The notes under the pieces are model-generated. The model was not told where the DNA came from, made no database searches, and saw only the letters and a program-made list of their open reading frames with translations. From the NCBI RefSeq assembly GCF_000235625.1, contig NZ_AGTR01000023.1, forward strand, positions 1-64,000: 64,000 nt of DNA, read 5' to 3'. Each line of letters begins with the position of its first letter. Within the stretch, counting starts at the first letter, position 1. The stretch comes from Marinobacter manganoxydans MnI7-9. GTDB lineage: Bacteria; Pseudomonadota; Gammaproteobacteria; Pseudomonadales; Oleiphilaceae. A program made the position numbers and the translations under genes. This document shows, one piece after another, positions 43,719-51,378 of the stretch.

Positions 43719-44210
43719 TTACTGGTCCCGAGGATCAGGATTGTCCAGAATCGTTTCGGTCTGTGTGGCCCGGAACTGCTCAACCGCTTTGCGTACGCTG
43801 TCGTCTGAGGTGCCGATAATCTGCGCTGCCAGCAGGCCAGCGTTGGTTGCGCCGGCTTTACCAATAGCGAGGGTGCCGACAGCGATGCCGCCTGGCATCT
43901 GGACGATGGAGAGCAACGAATCCAGTCCATTCAGGGTTTTGGACTGAACAGGAACACCAAGGACCGGCAGGGCGGTTTGTGAGGCAACCATGCCCGGCAG
44001 GTGCGCTGCGCCGCCGGCGCCCGCAATAATGACTTTCAAGCCGCGGTCTGCGGCCGTTTTGGCGTAGTCAAAAAGCAGATCCGGTGTGCGATGGGCCGAG
44101 ACGACTTTGGTTTCATAGGGCACGCCAAGTTTTTCGAGCATGGTGGCGGCGTGTTCCATGGTGGGCCAGTCGGATTTGGAGCCCATGATGAGTCCTACAA
44201 GCGGCTGCAT
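43719..44210 (-). CDS. purE: N5-CAIR mutase, catalytic subunit
   Basis: Moves the carboxyl group of N5-CAIR to give CAIR in purine synthesis. The 163 residues show the class I PurE signature [27 protein letters not shown] and [14 protein letters not shown]. The ATG at 44210 ([14 protein letters not shown]) has AGGA nine bases upstream and gives the usual N-terminus; the frame is open 12 codons further. It is the first gene of purEK, and a long inverted-repeat element lies about 80 bp upstream. Confidence 0.96.
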   Translation of the reverse strand: MQPLVGLIMGSKSDWPTMEHAATMLEKLGVPYETKVVSAHRTPDLLFDYAKTAADRGLKVIIAGAGGAAHLPGMVASQTALPVLGVPVQSKTLNGLDSLLSIVQMPGGIAVGTLAIGKAGATNAGLLAAQIIGTSDDSVRKAVEQFRATQTETILDNPDPRDQ

Positions 44211-44288
44211 ATGCAACAGTCCTGTGATAATTGGAAAGCCGGCCATTGTATGTTTTGGCTACTTACCATGCAACAAACCTTGGTGGAA

Positions 44289-44398
44289 GGCGCAGTTGAG
44301 AGGCCTTTTCCGGAAACCGCTACGAGCACATCCATGTGCGCTTGACTGAAGCCATCCTTGGCTTCAGACATTTCCGGAAAAGGCCTCTCAACTCCGCC
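44289..44398. repeat. Structured inverted-repeat element, copy 1
   Basis: Outer arms of 28 bp (44289-44316 and 44371-44398, one mismatch) contain the AGGCCTTTTCCGGAAA core and its inverse. Inside are two hairpins: GCACA-TCCA-TGTGC (44326-44339) and CTGAAGCCA-TCCT-TGGCTTCAG (44346-44367). The whole can fold into a three-way cruciform or RNA. It lies between the divergent purE and 44507 genes. A homologue with different stem sequences is at 58749-58857. Confidence 0.9.
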
Positions 44399-44506
44399 CC
44401 GAACGCTCTGGAAGATTTGGCATGAGCGCGGCTTCATTTTTACCTGCGGGTAAGTACAGGTATTATCAGACCTTATTATTTTAACCGTCCATACTCAGGA
44501 GCTGTA

Positions 44507-45487
44507 ATGGAACCGATCCGTCCAGATGATGATGAGTTGAGGGCTGAACGACCGATTGGTAGTGCCGAGTCGAAAAAGGCAGCGGAAAGAAAGTCCAGGC
44601 CAGCGTCCGGAGGGAAAGGCGAACCGTCGACACCAGCGAAGCCTCCCAAAGGTGGCAAGGGCGGTAACGGAAGTGGCGGCAGCAATGGTCGCGGTAGCTC
44701 GGCAATGCTGTGGGTGTTGTTGATTGTGCTGGCCGTTGCCGCGGGTGCTGGCTGGTACTCCCAGGAGCAGCGGGTTCAGGCGTTGGAAGGGCAGCTTGAA
44801 GAAGCGGATTACTGGGCGCGGCAGAGCAAGCTGGCGCTTGCTCGGTTTGAGGGCGAGCTTTCGGAAACGGGGGAAAACCTTCAGGAGAGGGGCGCTACTC
44901 TGGAGGAGCAGATCGCGGCGCATACGAAGCGTCTGGATACGGCAGACAGTGAGATCCGGAAACTCTGGGCCATTGCCAATGAACGCAACAAGAAGCGCCT
45001 GGATGAGCAGCAGGAACGGATTGCCGCGTTGGAATCCGGCCTTGCTGAGGGCAAGCAGGCCATTGGTTCGCTTGAGACGTCGGTTGAAAAGGTCCGGTCC
45101 TCGCTTTCCGCCGATATTGCAGCCCTGAAACAACAAACGGAGACGTCGATTGCAGCGCTGCAGGATGCCAACCGGCAGGCGACGGATCAGTTGACGAAAT
45201 TGAGCCAGCAGCTGGCGGATGTGGATCAGGTGATCGAGAGCCGTATCCGGCGTTTTGAGCAGGAGCAGAAGCTGGGAATCAGCGGCATGGAGGGTCGGAT
45301 CTCGGCCCTGGAGCGGGAGACCGATGAGCTGGCCGATGATGGCCGGGTTCAGGCGCTCCGTAATGAGGTGGCCAGTCTCAAGCGCACGGTTGAGTCTATC
45401 GATGCCTCGCGGTCACAACTGACCTCCCGTCTGGTTCGGCTGTCTGAAGATGTGAATCAGTTACGGAGCCAGATCAGCGGGCAGTAA
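44507..45487 (+). CDS. Single-pass membrane protein with long coiled coil
   Basis: A 326-residue protein of unknown function. Residues 1-65 are a charged, Gly/Lys-rich cytoplasmic tail. One membrane helix follows (AMLWVLLIVLAVAAGAGWYS, about 66-85), and then about 240 residues of almost continuous coiled coil facing the periplasm (for example LEGQLEEADYWARQSKLALA). No enzymatic motif is seen. CAGGAGCTGTA precedes the ATG. It might tether or measure distances in the envelope, but that is speculation. Two more unknown genes follow on the same strand. Confidence 0.8.
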   Translation: MEPIRPDDDELRAERPIGSAESKKAAERKSRPASGGKGEPSTPAKPPKGGKGGNGSGGSNGRGSSAMLWVLLIVLAVAAGAGWYSQEQRVQALEGQLEEADYWARQSKLALARFEGELSETGENLQERGATLEEQIAAHTKRLDTADSEIRKLWAIANERNKKRLDEQQERIAALESGLAEGKQAIGSLETSVEKVRSSLSADIAALKQQTETSIAALQDANRQATDQLTKLSQQLADVDQVIESRIRRFEQEQKLGISGMEGRISALERETDELADDGRVQALRNEVASLKRTVESIDASRSQLTSRLVRLSEDVNQLRSQISGQ

Positions 45488-45626
45488 CTGCCCGTAGCGT
45501 GGTCCAGCAATCGGCATTTCGGGTTTTGTAACGGTTTGTAGCCATCCCTTGCGGTAGCTCTCATTTCTGTTTTTGTGCAGTTGTTAAGATCAGGCAACTC
45601 GCAATCAGGATGAAGAGTTAACAACA

Positions 45627-46499
45627 ATGAAAACCCGAGTGCCTTCCGTTTTTCTTGTTCCCCGGCTTCTGGCAGCGATGTGGCTGTTGCTGGCGTTGCC
45701 GGGCTGTACGGTTTATCAGTCCATCGGCAAAAGCGTCGGGTCGTTCCTGCATCCGGTTTCCGGGCATGACTTCGTTCATATCGACAACGATAGCTGGGAT
45801 CGGCGCAACGCGGTGCTGTACTTCTACAGGACACACTCCCAATGGGCGGCTGATGAAATTGAAGCGCCCAGTGTCTACATAGATGACACCCACTATTTCA
45901 ACATTCGCAACGACAGCTTCACCTGGCTTGAGGTAAGCCCCGGAGAGCGCCACATTGCCATGCGCCGACCTTTGCTTGGTCTGGAGGGCATGAACTCCTT
46001 CAGTCTTAGCCTGATCGCCGATGCCACGCTGGACGTTGAGCCAGGACAGATCTATTACCTGCGTTATAACGAGCTTTCGGAACCGGGCCAACGGCATCCG
46101 GACCTGGATCCGGATCATTCGCTGAATCAGGGCGACCTCCAGCTGGTGACGCGGGAATATGCCATGCAGGCAGAGGAGATTGTTTCCACCCGTTTTCTGA
46201 ACAGTGATCTGTTGGCGCCAAACCACGCGGCTACCTCCATTGTGGAAGTGAATGAAGACCTGGATTACGAGCGGCAACTGGTGCTGCTGGAGGAGGAGCG
46301 TGAGCTCGAGATCGAGCGCCTGAAGCAGGAGGGCAAGTACGAATCCACGTCCTGGTTCTGGCCGTTCGGCGGTGGTCCCACGGTTCCCCTGGAAACGGAT
46401 CGGAAAATCGACAGGTTGGAGCGTGAGTACGCCAAGTTGGAGCAGGAACGTGAGCGTCGGGAAGAAGCAGAATCCGGTGGTGGCTGGTGGATTTTCTGA
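45627..46499 (+). CDS. Lipoprotein with DUF2846-like domain
   Basis: A predicted outer- or inner-membrane lipoprotein of 290 residues. The signal peptide ends in a lipobox (LLALPGC, lipid on the cysteine). The mature part (about 45-170) has the pattern AVLYFYRTHSQWAADEIEAP, VYIDDTHYFNIRNDSFTWLE, then PGQIYYLRY, which resembles DUF2846. The C-terminal third is a charged coiled coil (LVLLEEERELEIERLKQEGK) and the protein ends in GGGWWIF. The role is unknown. Confidence 0.8.
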   Translation: MKTRVPSVFLVPRLLAAMWLLLALPGCTVYQSIGKSVGSFLHPVSGHDFVHIDNDSWDRRNAVLYFYRTHSQWAADEIEAPSVYIDDTHYFNIRNDSFTWLEVSPGERHIAMRRPLLGLEGMNSFSLSLIADATLDVEPGQIYYLRYNELSEPGQRHPDLDPDHSLNQGDLQLVTREYAMQAEEIVSTRFLNSDLLAPNHAATSIVEVNEDLDYERQLVLLEEERELEIERLKQEGKYESTSWFWPFGGGPTVPLETDRKIDRLEREYAKLEQERERREEAESGGGWWIF

Positions 46500-46546
46500 G
46501 TGCTGACTACACTGACGGCAGGTGAAGGACTCGGGAAATTAAAACA

Positions 46547-46804
46547 ATGGCTCTCAAGGATTCTCTTCGACTCAGATTTGAAAAACTGGCCGATGATGTG
46601 GTCCCCCAACTACTCGATAGCTGGGGCGATCTGCAGAAACGGCTTGATGACCTGAACTGCTCCCTGGCCAATCGGGCGGTTCCGGAAGACAGGCGCAGTC
46701 GTGTCAGTGAATTGTCCCTGCAGGAGAAGGCTCAGCAGGCGGGCCAGAATCGCCCGGCCATACGGGCAGTCAAAACCGCTAGCAAGACCTCGGGTAAAAA
46801 CTGA
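46547..46804 (+). CDS. Small conserved-looking protein, unknown function
   Basis: An 85-residue protein, MALKDSLRLRFEKLADDVVP onward, helical and charged with a basic C-terminus. No family is recognised. It begins 47 bp after the lipoprotein stop and ends 170 bp before the tRNA cluster. Codon use resembles its neighbours, which supports a real gene. Confidence 0.55.
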   Translation: MALKDSLRLRFEKLADDVVPQLLDSWGDLQKRLDDLNCSLANRAVPEDRRSRVSELSLQEKAQQAGQNRPAIRAVKTASKTSGKN

Positions 46805-46870
46805 ATTTGCTTAAAAACTGTACGCTTTTGAATGGCTTGCAGGTTTTTTTATAAAATTGCCGGAAAATAT

Positions 46871-46898
46871 TTGACACCGTCAGCCAAATGCTTAAAAT
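46871..46898 (+). promoter_or_regulatory. Promoter of the tRNA-Val/Asp/Val operon
   Basis: TTGACA (46871-46876), 16 bp, TAAAAT (46893-46898), followed by a GC-rich GCGCC stretch as in promoters under stringent control. It lies 80 bp upstream of the first tRNA. Confidence 0.75.
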
Positions 46899-46977
46899 GC
46901 GCCTCTCACTTGGTTGAGACAGCACGGCTGGCAAGCAAGTGAATGCCTTTTTAGATTAGATAGGAAGGCTTGAAAGT

Positions 46978-47053
46978 GGGTGGTTAGCTCAGCTGGGAGA
47001 GCATCGCCCTTACAAGGCGAGGGTCACTGGTTCGATCCCAGTACCACCCACCA
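46978..47053 (+). tRNA. tRNA-Val (TAC)
   Basis: A 76-nt cloverleaf with acceptor GGGTGGT/ACCACCC, anticodon TAC in CCTTACAAG, TTCGATC T-loop and encoded CCA. It is identical to the tRNA at 47220. Confidence 0.98.
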
Positions 47054-47120
47054 CTTTCAGTTGCATCACCGGATCACCCCATCCGGTTTCAGGTTCGGGC
47101 CCAAGGGCCGGAATTGATGC

Positions 47121-47197
47121 GGAGCGGTAGTTCAGTTGGTTAGAATACCGGCCTGTCACGCCGGGGGTCGCGGGTTCGAGTCCCGTCCGCTCCGCCA
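47121..47197 (+). tRNA. tRNA-Asp (GTC)
   Basis: A 77-nt cloverleaf with acceptor GGAGCGG/CCGCTCC, anticodon GTC in CCTGTCACG, GTTCGAGTC T-loop and encoded CCA. It sits between two identical tRNA-Val genes. Confidence 0.98.
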
Positions 47198-47219
47198 CTT
47201 TTATTTATGAAGTATTCCC

Positions 47220-47295
47220 GGGTGGTTAGCTCAGCTGGGAGAGCATCGCCCTTACAAGGCGAGGGTCACTGGTTCGATCCCAGTACCACCCACCA
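47220..47295 (+). tRNA. tRNA-Val (TAC)
   Basis: A second tRNA-Val identical over all 76 nt to the one at 46978, with encoded CCA. A terminator follows 7 bp later. Confidence 0.98.
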
Positions 47296-47302
47296 AAATT
47301 CC

Positions 47303-47338
47303 AAAAAAGGGCCGATCCGCGAGGATCGGCCCTTTTTT
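47303..47338. terminator. Bidirectional terminator between tRNA operon and fabG-like gene
   Basis: AAAAAAGGGCCGATCC-GCGA-GGATCGGCCCTTTTTT: a 16-bp stem with A- and T-runs on both sides. It serves the tRNA operon (plus) and the reductase gene ending at 47337 (minus). Confidence 0.95.
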
Positions 47339-48743
47339 ACTTTCCAATCAAAGACTGCCCACAAACGCGCACAACATTGCCATTCACTCCATTGGAGGCA
47401 GGGCTGCAGTACCAGGCGATGGCCTCGGCCACATCCACCGGTTGCCCGCCCTGGGACAAGCTGTTCATCCGACGACCGGCCTCTCGGATGGTGACCGGCA
47501 TGGCGGCGGTCATCCGGGTTTCGATAAACCCGGGGGCGACGGCGTTGATGGTGATGCCGTTTTTCAGTTGCCGGGCCATGGCTTCCACGTAGCCGATCAC
47601 TCCGCACTTGGCGGTTGAGTAGTTGGTCTGTCCGAAGTTGCCGGCGATGCCGCTGATGGAGGAAATACAGACAATGCGTCCGTTTTCTTTCATGAGCTCC
47701 CGCTTTGCCAGTTCCTCGTCGATCAACTCCTCCGCGGTCAGATTGACTGCGATGGTCATATCCCAGAAGTGCTCCGGCATGTTGCCAAGGGTCTTGTCGC
47801 GGGTGATGCCGGCATTGTGAATGACCAGGTCGACGCCGCCGAAATGCTCTTCGATGAAGTCGGCGATCAACTTTGGTGCTTTGTCGTCGGTAATGTCGCA
47901 GGCCAGAGCCTTCCCGTTGATAGCGGATGTGACCTTTTCCAGTTCTTCCATGGCCGGCGGAATGTCGAGGCCGATCACGGTGGCGCCGTCCCGGGCGAGG
48001 GTTTCAGAAATGGCAGCACCGATACCCCTGGACGCTCCGGTGACCAGTGCCACCTTTCCAGTCAGTGGTGCGACGGGATTGGTGGCAGGGGCAGCGTTGC
48101 CTTTGCCGACCTTCACGACCTGGCCGGACACATAGGCAGAGCGGGCAGACAGGAAGAACCGCACGCTGGAATCCAGTTGCTTCTCTGCCCCTGGGGCCAT
48201 CCACAGTAGGTTCGCCGTGGAGCCTTTCTTGCCGATTTCCTTGCCAACGCTGCGTACGAAGCCTTCGAGTGCCCCTTGCGCGGCGGCCTGCGGCGCCTTG
48301 CGACAACTGGCGGGATTCTGGCCGATTACCAGAACGCGGGCGTTGCTGCCCAGTTTTTTGATGGTGGGGTGGAAGAAGTCGTATAGTGCCCGCAGGTCGG
48401 CCGGACCTTTCAGGCCGGTGGCGTCAAACACCAGCGCCGAAAACTGCTGGTTGATGTCGGAGGCCAGGTCCAGCGGCCGGGCTTTGTTGCCGGCTTTCGA
48501 TGAGTCCGCCAGGCGATTGCTTTCGCTGGCGTGATGAAGGGTGGCCGCGCTGGCGCCGAGAATACTGCCTAAAGTGGCAATGGCTTTTCCGCCGTTGGCG
48601 GCGCCGATGAGCACCTTGCCTTCGATAAATGGCTGGTCGGTGCGCTTCAGGCGCTTCAGTGGCGCGGGCGCGGGGAGACCAAGGGATTGTGCGGCGGTTC
48701 TACCAACGGGGGTGTTTACCAGTCTAAGATAGAGGTCGGACAT
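47337..48743 (-). CDS. FabG4-type 3-oxoacyl thioester reductase
   Basis: A 468-residue high-molecular-weight FabG. The C-terminal SDR domain has VTGASRGIGAAISETLARDG, VIHNAGITRDKTLGNMPEHF, the catalytic serines in CISSISG and YSTAK, and the usual IETRMTAAMP. The first 210 residues are a second, degenerate Rossmann-like domain, the arrangement known from mycobacterial FabG4, which prefers NADH and long acyl-CoA. It is divergent from a thiolase, so the pair probably act on 3-oxoacyl-CoA. The role (degradation or synthesis) is not settled by sequence. Confidence 0.9.
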   Translation of the reverse strand: MSDLYLRLVNTPVGRTAAQSLGLPAPAPLKRLKRTDQPFIEGKVLIGAANGGKAIATLGSILGASAATLHHASESNRLADSSKAGNKARPLDLASDINQQFSALVFDATGLKGPADLRALYDFFHPTIKKLGSNARVLVIGQNPASCRKAPQAAAQGALEGFVRSVGKEIGKKGSTANLLWMAPGAEKQLDSSVRFFLSARSAYVSGQVVKVGKGNAAPATNPVAPLTGKVALVTGASRGIGAAISETLARDGATVIGLDIPPAMEELEKVTSAINGKALACDITDDKAPKLIADFIEEHFGGVDLVIHNAGITRDKTLGNMPEHFWDMTIAVNLTAEELIDEELAKRELMKENGRIVCISSISGIAGNFGQTNYSTAKCGVIGYVEAMARQLKNGITINAVAPGFIETRMTAAMPVTIREAGRRMNSLSQGGQPVDVAEAIAWYCSPASNGVNGNVVRVCGQSLIGK

Positions 48744-48946
48744 GGGGGCTTCCTTGTGGTTGCAATCGGTTCTCTGGATGCGGATTGTCTACAGGGTAAA
48801 GAATCGGACAGTTTTTGGATTGACTCAATGCCTGTAGGGTGTTGTCAGGGGTGCCAATGAGGCATTGTGCGTTGTCGCTACACTTGTTGCCAGCCCCCAA
48901 TGCTCCATCCGGCAATGAAATTTTCCGCAAAAGGATTGGATTGATC

Positions 48947-50284
48947 ATGGCAGAAGCATCGAAAACTCCACGCAAGAAAACCGCTACTTCAAAAAAGACC
49001 AGCACAGCCACTTCGGGTATTCGCCGCGTAGCAGTGCTGGGTGGTAACCGGGTTCCGTTTGCGCGGTCCAATACCGCCTACAGCAAGATCAGTAACCAGG
49101 AGTTGCTGACATCCGCGCTGCGGGGGCTGGTGGATCGGTACAGTCTTCAGGGCAAGCGCCTCGGGGAAGTGGCGGCAGGGGCGGTGATCAAGCATTCCCG
49201 GGATTTTAACCTTACCCGGGAGTCGGCGATGAGTTGTGGTCTGGCGCCGGAGACACCGGCTTATGATATTCAGCTGGCCTGCGGGACGGGGCTGGAGGCA
49301 GCCATTCTGGTGGCCAACAGGATTGCCCTGGGGCAGATCGAATGTGGTATTGCCGGTGGTACCGATACCACGTCCGATGCGCCGATTGGTGTAAGCGAGG
49401 GGCTTCGGGAGATTCTGCTGGATCTGAACCGGGCCAAAACCACCGGCGAGCGGTTGAAGATTCTGGCGCGGTTCCGGCCCGCGCACCTCGTGCCCTTGGT
49501 TCCGGAGAACCGGGAGCCTCGCACCGGCATGTCCATGGGGGAGCATGCCCAGGTGATGGCCAGGGAGTGGGACATTCCCCGGGAAGATCAGGACAGGCTG
49601 GCCTGGGAGAGTCATCAGAAGCTTGCCAAGGCCTATGAAGAGGGGTTCTTTAAAGATTTGCTGACGCCGCTGGCGGGGCTGGACAAGGACAATATTCTGC
49701 GGCCGGATACAACCCTTGAGAAGCTGGCGACGCTCAAGCCGGTGTTTGACCGGGACAACGGCACCATGACGGCGGCCAACAGCACGGCGCTGACTGATGG
49801 CGCCTCCTGCGTGCTGCTGGCCAGTGAGGAGTGGGCGAAAGAGAATAACCATGAGGTGAAGGCGTGGCTGACGTTCTCCGAGGTGGCAGCGGTGGATTTT
49901 GTGGACAAGAAAGAGGGGCTGCTGATGGCGCCAGCTTACGCCGTACCCCGGATGCTGGAAAAAGCGGGGCTGACACTTCAGGATTTCGATTTCTACGAGA
50001 TCCACGAAGCCTTCGCCTCGCAGGTGCTGTGTACTCTGAAAGCCTGGCAGGATCCCGCCTTCTGCAAGGACCGTCTGGGGCTGGACAAGCCGGTGGGCAG
50101 CATCGACCGGGACAAACTCAATGTAAAAGGCAGCAGCCTGGCCACCGGCCATCCGTTCGCCGCCACCGGCGGGCGCATCATTGCGACCCTGGCCAAGTTG
50201 CTGGAGGAAAAGGGCAGTGGCCGCGGCCTGATCTCCATCTGCACCGCAGGCGGGCAGGGGGTAACAGCGATTCTGGAGCGGTAA
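48947..50284 (+). CDS. Acetyl-CoA C-acyltransferase (thiolase)
   Basis: A 445-residue thiolase of the FadI type. The acylated cysteine is in IQLACGTGLEAA, the histidines in YEIHEAFASQ and LATGHPFAATGGR, and the second cysteine in CTAGGQGV. It cleaves or forms 3-oxoacyl-CoA. The ATG at 48947 (MAEASKTPRKK) is taken; the preceding open frame lacks thiolase features. A Lys/Thr-rich N-terminus of about 24 residues precedes the conserved core. It is divergent from the FabG4-type reductase and probably works with it. Confidence 0.93.
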   Translation: MAEASKTPRKKTATSKKTSTATSGIRRVAVLGGNRVPFARSNTAYSKISNQELLTSALRGLVDRYSLQGKRLGEVAAGAVIKHSRDFNLTRESAMSCGLAPETPAYDIQLACGTGLEAAILVANRIALGQIECGIAGGTDTTSDAPIGVSEGLREILLDLNRAKTTGERLKILARFRPAHLVPLVPENREPRTGMSMGEHAQVMAREWDIPREDQDRLAWESHQKLAKAYEEGFFKDLLTPLAGLDKDNILRPDTTLEKLATLKPVFDRDNGTMTAANSTALTDGASCVLLASEEWAKENNHEVKAWLTFSEVAAVDFVDKKEGLLMAPAYAVPRMLEKAGLTLQDFDFYEIHEAFASQVLCTLKAWQDPAFCKDRLGLDKPVGSIDRDKLNVKGSSLATGHPFAATGGRIIATLAKLLEEKGSGRGLISICTAGGQGVTAILER

Positions 50285-50309
50285 GTTTCCGGAAAACCGG
50301 AACTTTCCT

Positions 50310-50338
50310 TTGACAGTGCCAGGCTCAGCCCTTATCAT
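50310..50338 (+). promoter_or_regulatory. Promoter of the initiator tRNA locus
   Basis: TTGACA (50310-50315), 17 bp, TATCAT (50333-50338), then a GCGCGCC discriminator. It lies 46 bp upstream of the broken tRNA copy and about 175 bp upstream of the intact one. No second promoter is apparent in between. Confidence 0.75.
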
Positions 50339-50383
50339 GCGCGCCACGTTGATCAGGGGTTCCCTGAGCAACAACCAGTTTGA

Positions 50384-50418
<35 letters not shown>

Positions 50419-50512
50419 CCAATCCCGAGAAAGCCGGAGGGAGTCATCGACCTTCGGCTTATGAGCCCGACCAAGAGGCGGACTCAGTAGAAAGAATTGA
50501 TGAAAAGTTTGA

Positions 50513-50589
<77 letters not shown>

Positions 50590-50598
50590 CTATTTAAC

Positions 50599-50627
50599 AA
50601 AGCCCGCTTATGCGGGCTTTGTTGTTT
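50599..50627 (+). terminator. Terminator of initiator tRNA
   Basis: AAAGCCCGC-TTAT-GCGGGCTTT followed by GTTGTTT, 10 bp after the tRNA. Confidence 0.88.
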
Positions 50628-50665
50628 CTAATCGGAGCTTCTGAGTCACCGAGACCGCTGTAGAG

Positions 50666-50697
50666 AAAGGGCCCGCTTTTGCGGGCCTTTTGTTTTA
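50666..50697 (+). terminator. Second terminator after initiator tRNA
   Basis: AAAGGGCCCGC-TTTT-GCGGGCCTTTTGTTTT, one bulged G. The stretch 50698-50930 that follows holds only a GAAATTG-A-CAATTTC palindrome (50826-50840) and nothing else that I can support. Confidence 0.8.
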
Positions 50698-50930
50698 TAA
50701 GCTACTCCCATACTTCTCCCTCAATAGAATTTTTTCAGTGCTGCCGCCTGTTGTCGGCCCCTTCCGGGCAAATTTTTGCCTTCCCAATCAGTAACTTCTC
50801 TAACTTCATTACGAGTCCCTGACGGGAAATTGACAATTTCGTAACTAGGGGAATGACAGAGTTCACATCGATAATCAGCCCCGTTTTATACAATTTCACA
50901 AAATCGACGAAAAAATGGTGCTTAAACCAC

Positions 50931-51347
50931 ATGAAGCGCGTCATCAAAGTGTCACAGGCATGGATTGCCGCGTTCGCTATGGGAGCACTACTCACAGGGT
51001 GTGGCGGTGGTGGCTCTTCCGATTCTTCAGGCACACAAACTAGCTCTAGTGGGGGAATCTCGTCTCCGGAACGCTCCGCAGTATTGAGCTGGAGCGCTCC
51101 CCTGACTCGCGTTAACGGCGAGAGCATTCCGATGGGTGAGCTCGACAAATATGTGATCCGGTACGGTCAGGATGCTGACGAGCTGAGCGAAGAGGTGGTC
51201 GTCACCAATGCTCAGGCCGAAGCGGAAATGTCCTACGAAGTGAGTGGTCTGGACGCAGGGACCTGGTATTTCACTATCCAGGTTCAGGATACCAACGGGC
51301 TGATCAGTGAGCCCTCCGATGTTGTGAGCAAGTCCATCCGTTCCTGA
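50931..51347 (+). CDS. Small lipoprotein with fibronectin type III-like domain
   Basis: A 138-residue protein. The signal peptide MKRVIKVSQAWIAAFAMGAL ends in the lipobox LLTGC, followed by a GGGG/Ser-rich linker. The last 85 residues (VLSWSAPLTRVNGESIPMGE, then LDKYVIRYGQ and WYFTIQVQDTNGLISEPSDV) look like one fibronectin type III domain. Such domains bind proteins or polysaccharides. The start at 50931 is chosen for the signal peptide. It converges on the CHASE2 kinase gene. Confidence 0.8.
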   Translation: MKRVIKVSQAWIAAFAMGALLTGCGGGGSSDSSGTQTSSSGGISSPERSAVLSWSAPLTRVNGESIPMGELDKYVIRYGQDADELSEEVVVTNAQAEAEMSYEVSGLDAGTWYFTIQVQDTNGLISEPSDVVSKSIRS

Positions 51348-51378
51348 GACTAGAACCCCGGGCCTGGAGTGTGAAGTC

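Noticed and set aside
50826-50840. GAAATTG-A-CAATTTC palindrome as an operator
   Set aside because: It is a perfect palindrome, but no promoter elements fit around it and the nearest gene start is 90 bp away; chance is plausible for an AT-rich 7-bp arm.
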